Source of the DNA: Casuarius casuarius
Lineage: Eukaryota; Chordata; Aves; Casuariiformes; Casuariidae
DNA length: 64,000 nucleotides
Direction: 5' to 3'
Assembly: GCA_003342895.1 (NCBI GenBank)
Contig: PTFA01000005.1
Location: 964,654 to 1,028,653 of the forward strand
The translations under genes and the position numbers were made by a program. A model generated the notes under the pieces. That model made no database searches. It saw only the letters and a program-made list of their open reading frames with translations, and had not been told where the DNA came from. Shown here in pieces: positions 49,763 through 62,700 of this stretch (its first letter is position 1; every line of letters starts with the position of its first letter).

Positions 49763-49862
49763 CCTAACGACCTTGTGCTGGCTTGCTGCGGGGCTCAGGC
49801 CCACGTCAGACGTACTCCCAGAGCACTCTCGGCGCACTCCCCAGGAGAGACACTTCTGCGCA
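49763..49862. other. Small CpG-dense patch
   Basis: Seven CpGs fall in about 100 bases, including 'ccacgtcagacgtac' with a TGACG-type half-site on the opposite strand. It lies about 110 bases before a CR1 fragment, but CR1-like sequence is not visible within it. It could be a regulatory patch or part of an unrecognised repeat. Confidence 0.35.
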
Positions 49863-49973
49863 GCAAATTGCAACCCTGAAAGAGGCAATGCCAGGGGAGC
49901 CTGCAACCCCTTTGAGTTTAGCTGGCACNAGCATACAGGACAATTCACCTCTGTGTCTCCTGCAAAACATACT

Positions 49974-50070
49974 ACAGAGAATCAAAGAATCCAGGTTGGA
50001 AGGGACCTCTGGAGGCCATCCAGTTTAACCTCCCACTCAAAGCCAGGCTTTGGACTCAAAGCAGGCTTCA
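49974..50070 (-). repeat. CR1 LINE 3' end fragment
   Basis: 'cagagaatcaaagaatccaggttggaagggacctctggaggccatccagtttaacctcccactcaaagc' is the classic reverse-complement avian CR1 3' terminus. It includes two degraded terminal repeats at the edge. It is about 100 bases long and typical of strongly 5'-truncated copies. Confidence 0.93.
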
Positions 50071-51666
50071 GGTCTATAAACAATTCCATCTTTACATAGA
50101 TTCAGCTTCAGAGTCTAAACAGTTTGGAGGAAATTTTTTTTTTTGTCAAATTCGAGTCTTTGATCACAGTTGTTTGTGTGGATGCATGACATTTCCTCAC
50201 CCATATCTGCCATTCCTTTTCATGCTTTAGATCTAGAGACTGACTGGAAATAAAATCATGTCCCAGATTTGGGGATATAGATCCAAACTCCTCAGTTGCT
50301 GTCCAGCTGTTTAAAATGTTTAAGTGAACACAATTTTATTCTGGTGCTTTCATTTTTTCACCTATATTCTCATAACAACCAGTACTAAGATGATGATAAT
50401 TAAAAATAAGCAAGCTACCACCACCATCACGCCAATCCAAAAAACTCCAAACAATCTGGAACGAGTAAAGGAGCTAATCGTGATGCAAATACATCAAAAT
50501 CATGATCTCTATTCCAAAAGTTTCATCTTCAGTTAAGGCCACACTAAATTTCACTATAAAAAATGCATTTAGAAGAGCAATTTCCTAAGTATTTTCTGCA
50601 GTACAAAGAATTGTCTAGGTCATCTGCTACTAGGACAGAAACCTCTGTTTATACATTCACTTATCTTACATCACGTCTTCAGAATATTTTACTGTTTGTA
50701 CTTATCTTCCTGTCTTTTTATACATTTTATTTTCAGGTTGCATCATAACTTGCATCATTTGTGCTCTAATCTGCTAATGGTGTTTGGAGAGAATTTCCAT
50801 TTTAAAACTTTTTTTTAAGCTCTAATGAATTAGTTCTCTTCTGTGATNTATTGCACCAAACTTACTGCCTCTATTTTGTTATTCAATTTACTCTTGCAGC
50901 AAAATGCATTTAAATGGCCTTCTCCAGGATTATTCTATGGTTTAAGATTTCTCATATTTTTCCATTTGACTTTCAACCTCATTTTAACTATTTTCCTTCA
51001 AGCCTTACAATAATGACACTATGCAAATTGCCATAAAATCCTCTACATATATAAATCAGAGTTCCCTCATTTAAGAGCTGATTTACTCCCAGCTCTCTGT
51101 AGAGAGGGCTGGCATATGAATTTCTGCCATTATATACCGGTAAAAATTACTGTCATCTTAACAAATAGCTATTGGCCTACTATCTCCAGCTCTTCAACCA
51201 GTTCTTTGATTGAAGTTGCTATCCCAGTATATTAGCATGATTCCCAAGGATTGAGAATTTCCCTTCACATGTCCAACTGAACCAGAGTGACCGAGGAAAT
51301 GTCACCTTATACCCAGCATTTGACAACTACTTGTGATGCCCTACTTGTCTCTGCCAGTCCCAGTAAGGAAGTTTTGAGTCCTCCCTCTTCCTTTATATGC
51401 TCCAAAGCCAAATATTTATAATGTTGTCATTTACACACTAAAAAAAAGAGGAGTATTTCTTCAAAGCACACCCTCATGTGTTGTTCAGTCTTTTAATAGT
51501 GGGTTAACTATAATAATTCCTTGATGCTTTCATAATGGATTTTAATCTTTTATCAAACAGGTCTATTCATCATTTTGGTTCTGGCATGATGCAGTACACT
51601 TCTGCTATTACCTGTATTCACTCATATTTGTAACCAAGGCCAAGAACTTGAAAAGCAACTGCTTGA
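50071..51666. other. Unique AT-rich DNA, no gene seen
   Basis: No frame longer than 70 codons. Undetermined base at 50848. The plus strand at 50860-51400 is C/T-rich and may be another very old LINE relic, but no motif is clear enough to name. Confidence 0.4.
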
Positions 51667-51705
51667 GTCTATATTTAAGCATCTGAAGTCTATATTTAAG
51701 CATCT
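51667..51705. repeat. Direct duplication, 21-bp period
   Basis: 'gtctatatttaagcatct' occurs identically at 51667-51684 and 51688-51705. Confidence 0.92.
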
Positions 51706-51715
51706 AAAGCAGTGG

Positions 51716-51762
51716 TTTGATTTTCAAAGGTGCTGAGCCTATAGCTCCCACTTTAACTCTTA
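51716..51762 (-). repeat. Ancient amniote repeat fragment
   Basis: 'ttgattttcaaaggtgctgagcctatagctcccactttaact' follows the widespread amniote repeat core 'tgattttcagaggtgctgagcacccacagctcccattgactt'. It lies directly beside the 21-bp duplication. The family is not named. Confidence 0.5.
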
Positions 51763-54700
51763 AGATGAAGAAGAAAGGCCAATCTGAAGTTTGGATGTTT
51801 TTTTAGAAAGTGTGTTTCTCCTAAGCTTGACATGCGCTGCTTTTATTTTTCATGATACAGCTAGGGAATTTGACAGGTGAAGCAGAAAAGCTTCACTAAC
51901 TAAATAAAAGCTTTTATAGCAACAGCAGAACTCACTGCCACAAGAAATGGGGGAGTCCAGAACTTCAGTGAGCTTTTAAAAGGAATGCCCATGAATAAAA
52001 TGTGTTTTAGAGCCTAAGACAACTGGTATGAGGGACAATATTTTCCTTCTCAGATAACTTGCACATTATAATGGGCTTTCCTCTGTTACTCTTCTATTGA
52101 GACGCTACTACAGTCCTCCAAAGGCAGGATAGTGAACTAGAAAGCCAGTTAGGTCTTTTGTAACATGGCAACTGCAGTGTTTCCATGAAGTGCTCTAAAC
52201 CTCACTATAGCACTACTCTGTGCTCCTTTTTGAAACCGTATGTTCCCATTCTGAAGTTCAAAAATCCCTCTTAGATTGCACCATGTAGGGGCATGAACAA
52301 AAATAGCTGTATTCTTTCTTTTGAAGTTAATACAAATGTACAGCCAACAGTCTACCAAGAATATAGATTTTGACATTCCAGATCAGAAACAACAATATTC
52401 AGACTACTAAATTTCAAATACAACTACAGGGAGAAAAGCTCCATCTCCTCTGATATGTAGGAAGTCAGAGAAGAGGATCACAAACTGATCCTAAATATCC
52501 ATATAATATTTAATACAGTCAAATTATGAATCTAGCCTGACAGCCTATATTAGGTAGTGGGCAGTTTCTGAAATTTCATACAAAAGCACAAAATCTCCAT
52601 CATGCACTTGGCTGAAAGTGGAAATCTGTAAACATGTGGAAAGGGTTTAGATGCAAGGAACTTCACCAATTCCAACAGGCGGTCCTCTTATGTCTATGTA
52701 TAGATATGGCATAATTAATCTAATGGTGATGTCATTACATTATNTTATTAAAGTCCAGTCACCACACTGTTTTTTCCATGAATCCCACAGTTTAACATCT
52801 GTAAAAATGGTTTCACAAATTCCCGCACACAATCACATGAGGAGAAAAGAAAATACTCCTCTTGTTAGCAATCACATTAATCCTTAATAAAACTACGTGC
52901 TAGGCAATCTATGGAAAACAAAATGAAGGTAAATCATGCTCAAGGTGTTCTTCCTTATCCTGGAATGAACTTGAAGTTGCCCCTAGTCAATCAGTTAATT
53001 TTACCTAATATAACTGGAAGAGTGTCAGGTCTGTCAAGGAGAAAGACACACTCACATCTCTTTCCTGCCAGCTGCGCAGTTCTTCCAAATGACTTGTTCA
53101 TGAAGAAAAGATGGAGGAGTGTCTCTGCCTTAAATCCACCACTCTCCCAGAACATAGAGTCTTCAGGACAGTGACTCACTACAATGACTGATGTTGAATT
53201 ATTACATTTCTTATTTGATTTGAATTACTTTGTGTCTAGCAGAAAGTTTGCACTCTCTGTCCTGTTCCCACACCAACATTTTATATCATATAAATATGTA
53301 ATAGCAAATCTTTCTAAGTTTTAAGCTTCAATGTTTTTATTTCAAGAATGGGATGCAGAATTTAATAAACATATATATTCCATTTCCTGGAAGAGATGGA
53401 GGAAGGGAGGAGAAAGCAGAATTGCATGGACCATACAGTAAGGATGCAGCTTATCTTCATGACTTTAATCCTACTTGCTAGTTACAAACCAGTTTTTCTT
53501 AACACCAGGCATTCTTATTATTTTTGAACAAAATTATTGTAACCATAGTTCACAAGAACCTGTGCTTCATCCAATCCGGAATTATTGTCTACCTATAAAG
53601 TATCTGAAGACAATGAGGAACTATTGTCTTCATGCCTACTGTTCCTTGTCTTCATCAAGACCACTTTCCTGATGTTTTTTTATTCCAGTACCGCGAGGTT
53701 GGAAACTTTTGGAAAATTAAAAAAAAAAAAAAAAATCAGACTTTGACCACAGTCTCGAAACAAGCACTTACAAATTAATTTCAAAATATTGTGGCTATAC
53801 ATGTGATTCTTGGTGCTTAAACAATTGAAGTTGTGCCTTAATTCTCAAATATCGAATCACAAAAATTAAGTAGGTTTGGGCTCAAGGAGTACCTGAATAC
53901 AAAATCTAAGGGGAAATTTTGTTGTAAGAAGTGGAGCGGGTATGATGCGAATGCTCTTCTCTCTTAAACATCAACGAACCAGTATGGCAGTACGCAAAGC
54001 TGAGGTCCAGAACACTCGCCAGCTATGTAACATACTGGCATCTCAAGACATTTATTCCATGCAAAGGGAAGGAGTCATTAAAACCTTGGCAAAATCTCAT
54101 TTTAGATATTTTTAATCTACTCTGTCCCTCTTCTGAAAATTAAATTACATAATTTTTTCTCCCACCGTAACAGTCCTATGCTGCTATATTGTTCTTATCT
54201 CATACACAAGCTGATTAACTTTGCAAACTGTTTTAGGAAATTCTAAGATGAAAAGCCAGGAGGTATGCCCACCTCTGCCAAAACTCGAATTCAGACCAGT
54301 GGTCATGTGTATCATCCTAGCCTTTCAGAATGGTTGATATTTGGAATACTAAACAACATAGAAAGCAGGTGTATATATGTAGAAGACCAGGATCCCCACG
54401 AGTTTGTATCAGCAGTTTCAAAGCCCCAACTCGCTTTGTTCTCACTAAGGCAGGAACAACTGCACGTGCCACTGACGGGAATCACAGAAGCAACAAGGCT
54501 AAGTGTGTGGAAGCAATGCCATCCATCAAACCTCATCCTGCTGCCTTTCATTTAAAGCTGACATGCAGTAAACATGAGACAAAACTGAGGGATATCAGAT
54601 ATTGTATCTACTAATGATTCGCCTTCTGGTGAACAAAAGGAGCAAAATTATATTAAACATGGACTAAAGATAACAATAGCACCAGCTTTCTTCCTCTTCA

Positions 54701-55315
54701 AAAAACAGGGAGCGTATGACATTGCCTATAAGCTATTCCACTGGGGACATTTTAAAAGCATTGGAATAACGTACATTTTCTATTAAAGATTTCGTCTCCC
54801 CATGTGCTTTGCCTTATTTTCATCATATGAAAATGCAGCTGTCATAATTTAGAACTAATTTTACACAGCACAAAAAATTCCAGTGACTGTTTACATATTC
54901 CTCTTTACACATGTCTTCTGTTTTGAGGCAATGTACTTTATTCTACTTCTAGACATGGAAGAGCCACCAGACACCTCTTCTAATTGTACCATTTAAGAAA
55001 GTGTAGCTTAAAATCAATATTACAGTGCTACGACAGAGTAGTCCAAAATCCCCTTCATCCTGTTTTGGTAATTTTGCACTGCTAAGGAAAGCAGAAATGC
55101 TATGCAAACTCACACATTCTTAAATATAGGCATGTAAAGCTGTAATTCCCTATGATGTATGCCATCCTTCCTTAGAGACAGTTCTTGATATTCAGACAAA
55201 GATATTAGCTTGCAATCATATATACATTTGCTATTCATATTCAGGAAAAGGAATCTAGCACTTTGACAAAACTGAGCTAGACAGGACTGCTTCTTCCAAG
55301 CACTACACTGAAAGA
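51763..55315. other. Unique AT-rich DNA, no gene seen
   Basis: No frame longer than 96 codons. Undetermined base at 52744. An A17-18 run is at about 53719. A perfect 10-bp stem with 8-nt loop is at 53605-53632 (tgaagacaat ... attgtcttca). Confidence 0.5.
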
Positions 55316-55435
55316 TTTGGGGCAGGGTTCATCTTTTATTCTCTGTAATGCTTAGCACAACGGGGGCTAGCCTACCACTAAGGCTCCTGGCAGCTTTGAT
55401 TCTCTAAATAACGTTACTGCAGTCTAATGGCATAG
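55316..55435 (+). repeat. Ancient amniote repeat fragment
   Basis: 'ggggcagggttcatcttttattctctgtaatgcttagcacaacgggggctagcctaccactaaggctcctggcagc' follows the well-known amniote repeat end 'ggggcagggactgtctcttactgtgtctgtacagcgcctagcacaatggggccctgatctcggttggggcctctaggcgc'. The order and spacing of several motifs agree. Family name not assigned. Confidence 0.55.
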
Positions 55436-56667
55436 ATCAATTTGACAACTATTCTGTGCTGCTAATACAAACACTCTGTGACACTAAAGTGTTACTTCAC
55501 AATGTGGCTGCACTGACTCAAGACAGCAAACCTGAGATGACAGCTTCAGCTAAATCTCCACAGAAGACATTTTCATAAAGATGCACCATGCTTCTAGCAT
55601 CAATTCCAGCCTATTGAAATCCAGCCTACTCCTCTGAACCTGAAACTTCTGTGTCCAAAGTGGACCGCTAATATATTGCTCTCTCCTGCACTCTGATAAT
55701 CACAAATTGAATCTCCTCCACCCTCCCAAAGGCACATGTAGACATGCTATCCTAACCAGCAAACACTGCTGCAAATTCAGAATTGGTATCTTGACAGCTG
55801 CACCACAAATGTAGGTATCAGTCATAGAAGGGATATAGCATCTCTGAGAGCATCAATAGCACCAGAAAAATAAACCGACATTTAGTGGTAACAATTCAAT
55901 AGTTGCTCATGTTATCTGATATCCCATGTCGCTTAAAAGAAGTAACTTGGATAAATATTGGTAAATACAGCTTCCTTAAATTTTCCAATAAAGCTTTTTC
56001 AAGAAAAAAAGAATTACATTGCTAGTGGTAATTTTTATGTTAACGACATAGTTTAATTTGGAGAAGAAAATAAAAACATTTTTTCTGCAAGTCACTTTTA
56101 AATCAGTCTTTTACAATGTGCTTATTACTGTTTATACTCAAAGTCTTCTCACATTACAAGTATTATGAATAAAGTTTAGGTCATGTATACATTTTTACTC
56201 AATTTATTCATGTTGGTTGAAGTAGGACTGTCAGTGCAAATCACTTACCAGAAAGTTTCAGCTCAAGGATTTTATAACTCCTTTGTTCTACATACTACCA
56301 GAGTCTTAAAAAGTGCATAATTAATGATCCTATTAGAACTGAACTGCTTTTATTCAAATCACTGTATTAACAATTACTGAAACGAAAAAAGCATTGTCAT
56401 GATATGTACACTTATAATCTACAAGAGGAAAATACTATAATACCTTGCAGATGATACTTCTTTGGGTTCCATGACCTTCTCTTGACATTGTTAAAACTGT
56501 TCTCCTGCAAAAGTAAGTGCTAAACAGGAACTGCTGTCTGTCCCAAATCCAGTTACCCAACTCAAGCATATGTGGTAAAACAATTAGTATACTACTCGTT
56601 TACTTCTCAGTTGTGACTGGATGATTATTCTTCCTGACAGTTCTATACTTAGAAGAGCTGTGAAAAT
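55436..56667. other. Unique AT-rich DNA, no gene seen
   Basis: No frame reaches 60 codons on either strand and nothing is recognised. Confidence 0.55.
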
Positions 56668-56725
56668 GGGAAAGGAGGAAAGAAAAAAGAAAAAGAAAAA
56701 GAAAAAGAAAGAGGAAAGAGGAAAG
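56668..56725 (+). repeat. 58-base homopurine tract, GAAAAA-type simple repeat
   Basis: An uninterrupted A/G run has a regular (GAAAAA)n core flanked on both sides by GGAAAG-like sequence, giving approximate mirror symmetry of the kind that can form triple-stranded H-DNA. Confidence 0.9.
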
Positions 56726-59509
56726 CTTCTGGTCAGATTTCTAGGCCAAACATCTTCATCAACACTTCCATATGGGAATTAAACATAGGTTACATCCAGA
56801 AAGAGGATCCAATGACCTGAAGTGTCTCCTTATAACCCTATGTCACATGTTCCTATATTTATGTCCTATTCGGAACCTGAACTTGCCCAAAGTTCATAGA
56901 TGCTCAGACCCAGAAACTACTTTCTACTAATCACCATGCGCATCTGCTACTGGGGGGGGACAAAAATACAATGTCATATTAGAAAACTAGTAGATCAAAC
57001 CACAGATTATGTACCCCAGCAGTTTTGCTTTGACTGTTTTTAGAAGTTCAAACACTGCAATTGTTAGTTTCACTAGATTAACATCTTCAGGAAATCAGTA
57101 GCAACCACTAGTGGTCCATAAAAGAAACTCTATCAACAAAAGATAAATATAACAGCAAGAGTCAGTTAGACCCTGGAAAAAGACAAGAGTGTGTACAGAG
57201 CAAAGGGTCTTGATTTTGATAGGCATCATCTCTGGATTCTAATGGCATCCTCATGATACGTCAGTGTGTTAAAAAAATGTTTTCAGCTTCTTTTTCTTGG
57301 CTTTCAGAATAATTTTGCTGAACAGTCTTCCTAGAAAAACTGGGAAATGCCAAAAATACATGCAGAACATAAAGAGTCAGCATCCAGACCTTCAATTGAG
57401 ACTACACTAGAGATTGACCTAGATGCCACAGAGTTATTTCCTAGCCCAGGCTATTTCCTGAGCCCAGAAAAATTCCTTTTCTTTGTTAATACAGTGCGAC
57501 TGCAGTTACCTCAAAACTGACAGACCGGCTATTACATACTCTGTTCATAACAGGATACAGTATGACCTCTGTGTTGTTAATAAACTGGCTCACACACCAG
57601 CTTTGTCTACTTACCTTTAGGCTCCACTAGCAACCCTTGGAAAGGGATTTTTAGAAGTCTTTTTTTTTAATCAAGAGGTTAAAAAGAAAAAAAGGGGGGG
57701 GGAGGCAATTTTTTCCCAGCCATTTGAAATTCAGCACCAGTCTGAAACTTTCAAGTACTGAAGCATCAGCAAAGGAACAGCAACACAATCTTACATTTCT
57801 AAGCTGCCTTGGAAAATGTCAAACTGGTGCTGTGCTTCCTTTGTGTACAAAGTGGAAGGACCAAAAGGGAAGCAGATATCTTGTTAAGATGAGGTAGAAT
57901 ATCACTATGTAATTAGAGCTGGCACTTGTTGATACTGTGTCCGAGTAACAGGCATTGCCTGTTCCTGTAAACTGTCTTCTAAGAAAGTAAGTTCCCAGTT
58001 AGGAACTTTATAGCTCCTGAAAGACAAAAGATTCTGTTAAGGCAAGGTGTCTGAGGCCTTACAGAGATCCATTTTTTGAGTATCTGGGACACTTATATCT
58101 GGACTCAAATTTGCTAGGGAATTGATGAAAATAGGGACAGTATCTAGACCGTGCTGCTAGGTTTGTTTTCCTTGGAGAGAGGCTGAAATGTCTTGGGCCC
58201 TGCCACCTCCTTTATAGTCCTTGCATGAGACTCTCCACCAAGAACTCCTTGAAATAAAGGTACTAAAGGACATCATGAATAGAAAAAAGTGTCACAAATC
58301 TAATGGCATGCTGTAAAAGACTCTAATGCAGGATTCGTTATGGCATTTCACAGGTTTCCAGTTTGAAACAAAATTAGATTAAAAAGGCATGTTGTGAATG
58401 GAAGGCTATAACACAAATGAACAAACCAACATTGTGATATTATCTGCCTTCCTCCTCCTCAATTTCTAGCTCCTTTGAAACACCATAGTTAAATCAGATG
58501 AAAAGCCACAGAAGCCCAAGATTGCCATTTCAGCTTAATACCACTCTTCCTACTCTGTCATCTTGAGATGGAGAATTTTTGCAGAATACTCATTCGCAAT
58601 TACTCAGCTCTCAAACCGGAGACCTCTTGATATAACAGGAACACCACTGGAGGCTAATTTCACCTCCAGGGCTTTGGACATTCCATGACAGCATCCTGAA
58701 ACATTCAGAAAAGCACAGAATTGTATTTTGCTGGTAGCCATGCAACCTTAAAAGTAACTGGCCAGCATTATTGCATAGCAAAAAATCACTGGTGCTGTCA
58801 GTTTCCAAGCCACAGCCTTAATGACCAGCCTAATTAACCAACCAACAGGAGGGGATTAAAATGACATGCTTGGAAAGAGTTCTCCATTGTGAAGGGATGT
58901 AAAAGAAGAAAATCTCCTATGAATAGTTTTCCCAGTCACATTCAGATTTCACTTCCCAGTCTCATTCAGATCCAAGTCTGGAATCCGCACGAAATCAAAG
59001 CTCACTGCCCTGCCTTGCATCTAGCTTTTATTACCAATGAAACTGGTAATTTTGAGGTGAAAGTACATTTTCACATGTCTGCCTGGGTTTGGCTGCTCTT
59101 ACATTACTGTCTCAGGATGGGCTTCTCATTTGGGAAGCTGAGTCAGCTTCTCCTCCTTTCTCATTTAATTACAGTAATAAGCCACAGATCTTCAGCTTTA
59201 CGTACAATCATTTTCCCTGTTAAACTAAATCCACTAAAAGGCAAAGACTACTGACATTAAATGACAGTTTCAGCATTATGAATCTCAGGTATTCAAAATA
59301 CATTAATTGAGTCCTTTTCCTTCCCATCCATGCCAGCAGAAGAGTGACTACAAAACCATAAAACAAAAAATCTTGAGCTCTTTCTGGATTTTGAACCCCA
59401 AAGTTCTGTTTGTTTTTTTTCCTCCTCTCCCATTCCCTTGCAACCTCATAGGCCAGGGAAAGAAAAGAAGAAAGTAGCATGAGATCATTAACTAGTCAAT
59501 TGGTTCAAA
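56726..59509. other. Unique DNA, no gene seen
   Basis: Contains G8 and G9 runs near 56952 and 57694-57702, and a 17-base direct repeat (58931-58947 and 58955-58971, one mismatch). The 121-codon plus frame at 58889-59254 has no domain. Confidence 0.5.
58931..58971. repeat. Direct duplication, 24-bp period
   Basis: 'cccagtcacattcagat' and 'cccagtctcattcagat' differ at one base. Confidence 0.88.
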
Positions 59510-59780
59510 ACAAGGATTCATGTAGCCCAGTATCATGCCTCTAACAGTGGCCATAATCAAAAGCCAAAGGAAGCCCAGTAACAGGACAGGCTGTACTTCT
59601 CCCGAGCACTCTCCCAGCCTCCTATTATTTTCAGCTCAGGGGATTTCCTGAGCCTGATGCTGTTTGTGTATTTAGGAACCCTCAATAGACCTCTCTTCCA
59701 AAGTCTTGTTCCATTCTCCCCTCGAGTTCATGCGAAATTTCTGTATTCTTATACAGCAGTCATACTTCAGACTAAATCTC
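59510..59780 (-). repeat. Ancient CR1/L3-type LINE fragment
   Basis: 'tgtagcccagtatcatgcctctaacagtggccataatcaaaagccaaaggaagccc' matches the amniote repeat start 'tctagcccagtatcctgtctctgacagtggcc'. Further on, 'aaccctcaatagacctctcttccaaagtcttgttccattctcccc' matches the segment 'gatggacctctcctccatgaatttgtctaattcc' of the same old CR1-like family. Strongly decayed and non-coding. Confidence 0.55.
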
Positions 59781-62700
59781 TTGATTGTTCATGAAGTAAT
59801 GTCAGAGGGGAATGGTACAGAGAATGAGTCATTTCTCTCTCCTGACTCAACCTTTGTCCAAGAATGTTATTTTTCTGTGAAGCTATAGGGAATAGGTGGA
59901 AACTACTACTACTTGCACAAACCAGTCAGTTCCCAAGTGCAACAATTAATTTTAATAAGCTAGCAAAACAAAAAAGCTTTAATAAAAGCCATAAAATGCT
60001 TTTCTATATGTTGGTCATTTTCAGTCTTTAAAGTCTATACACTCTTCTGTGATTCACTGAAAGTAGTCCAGAAAATGAACATTTGATGACTGAAACAAAA
60101 TATCACTGGGTAGCAAGAAAATTCTACCAAGAACTCAGTCTATTTTATCAAGAGTCCAGTCTAAGCTTATTTGACTTAAACTAGTCTCTGCTGTCACAGG
60201 ATTATGAACATTTTAGCATGAGAAAAGTTAATAGGATGAAGAGGAGTCATCGTAATCATAGTATCTGATATATATGATGAACTCACATAGAGCACAGAGA
60301 ATGTAATTTCAGATGAAGTTAGGAGTCTACCCAGAAAATAATGAGGCAATGAGAAGATTTTAATCCATTTTAATTTTTAAGTAAATAATATCCCTGTAAG
60401 GATACAGGTTTTTTGCTTTCCTCCTTCCTCCCTAACTCTCTTCTGGCACTCGATGATGGAAGCAAAGACAAGCATAAATCACTGTACGCCAATGCAAAAT
60501 TGTCCCTGCAAGTCTGGCATCATGCCCAGGTTTTTACTCACTCCATGACAAGTGGTGTTCTCTTCAGATAGGATTTATCCAGCCTCATCAATAAATACCT
60601 CGAGCATGGTCATTTGATGGACACGATGAGACTAGATTCCAAAACATTTCAGGCTGTGTACAGTATTTCGTTATTGTAAAGCAAATAGCAAATATCCTGA
60701 AGCAGGAATGATTTCTTTTTCTGACATTAAATGCCTGAACAAGTTCTTTTACAATCCTAGTGGCCAGCCATAACAACAGGACTTTTTAAAACTTTGTGCT
60801 TTTTTTTTCCTGTACATTATTCTATCAGCCATTTTCCCCTCAGTCTTCGCTCTACTAAAAATTATTATCACCACCACTTTTCTCACCTCTTTAAGATGGG
60901 GGAGAACATATTCTGATCTGCATCTTAAGCAGCAAGATCTGGATCTGTTTACAAGCTTTCAGTTCCCGCTTTTTTGATGCAAACTAGGGGACCGAAAAAA
61001 AAATAGTTTTGAACGTGGCAAGCAAATGAAATAGTTAAAAGCCACAAGGCTTTCTCTTGCTCTCTAAGTCCAATTAAACATACTTATGGATAGTAGAACA
61101 GGATAGCTACATAATTTTTTCTACACAACATGGAGCTCCAGCAGGTAAGACAGAGAGAAGATGCAGAGACATGACAGGAGAAGCCAGACAGCAGAAGCAA
61201 GCACAATGTGTTGTTCACAAGCTGTTCAAATGAGACTAACTGACCAACTGAAATCAAGCTGAACGCTTCTGGTTTTGCTAAAGCAGCAGAACTGGGAACA
61301 ATTGAACAATATGTGATTTCAATATAGCGAAAAACAAAGGCATACGTCTGGGGACAAAGAACATAGGCCAAACTTATCAAAATATGATGACACATCGGAG
61401 AGCAACCGTTTTTCCAGGTGGCTTCCAGATTATATCCAAGGTCAGCTGAACACAAGCATCAAGGTAATGCTTTTGCCTAAGATCACTAATAAAATTCTAG
61501 GACACACAGGGAGAAGAACCTGAAGAGAAGCAGAGAAGAGTTATTACCTCTGTATAGTGAGAGCACCACTGAAAACTTTATCCATTTCCATTGTCTGTCC
61601 TTCAAAGACGATGCTGATCAGAATTTTCAGGAAAAAAATCATCAGGTAAATAATGAAATTTAAAAAAAATTATGTTGCTTATCATGGAGGGGATTAAGTG
61701 ATGGCACAAGCAATTTGTTAGAATTTACATGGAGCTAGCAAAGAAGTTCTCATTCTCGATGCAAATTAACAGTAGTAGGACAACGTACTGAGGAATGAAA
61801 AACAATATCAATTTTTTTTACATTACATTATTCTTAAATATCTTTAAATTACAGTTGAAGTTGTCCTTAAAAATATGTCATAAATGTTTACTTTTCTTGA
61901 TAGAGGAATTACAGCATGAAATTACATGGTCAGTGGAAGGTAAGACCAGTTGCTTGAAATCACCATTTTCAACTCTACAATATATTCTGCTCTATGGAGT
62001 TTGGGTCCAAATTCAAGTTTGTGCTCACCTCTGGGTTCTGCTCTGGTCGAGTTCATCTGGTCTCTCCCCACTCCAATAGGGTCAGACATACTTTCAAGAG
62101 GTCATAAGCCACTTTATTTTAAGCAGTTCAATGAAAGAGGAATCATTTTCAGCTCAGTATAGATTTTCATGCTTTCAAAAGGTCAGAGGCTCTGCTGAGC
62201 CCAGTTTGCCTTCTGGGCTAGAACAGTAAAGGCACATGAGTTTCTATAGCCAGAAACGCACAGGGAGTGATGCGGCTATTAAGCTGCCTTCAGCCCTCTG
62301 CTCTCAGTGACTGTATAAATGCATGTGGATGCATTGATGACAGACAATTTTCAATACAGCTTAAATTCTCACCCCTGGGACACCAGTCAAGGGCTTTACC
62401 TGCTCTGCCACTATTTCAAAAGCTGAACAGACTCCTCTCCTGCACAGACTGTCAAGTGGACCTGCTACCCATCCCAGTGAGACAGGAGGGAAGGTGCAAG
62501 GAAGAGGAAGAGGCACCCCTCCTACGCACACAGCTGCTGCTGTGTCTGCGCACGGAGACAAGGGAGAAGCCTCCAGGCTGGTGCCTGTTACCCTGAACGT
62601 CTGTGTCAGTATGAGCGTGTACTTTTTTTTGTCAGAGATAGGGAATGTCAGGAAGAAAGCATGCCCTCTCGGAGATCCGACTTGCTCTCATCACCACCCA

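Noticed and set aside
53719..53737. A-run as tail of a processed pseudogene
   Set aside because: No gene-like body upstream, no polyadenylation signal in position and no visible target duplication.
61084..61455. 123-codon minus-strand frame with hydrophobic stretches
   Set aside because: No recognisable family, no supporting promoter or splice context; hydrophobicity follows from T-rich codons.
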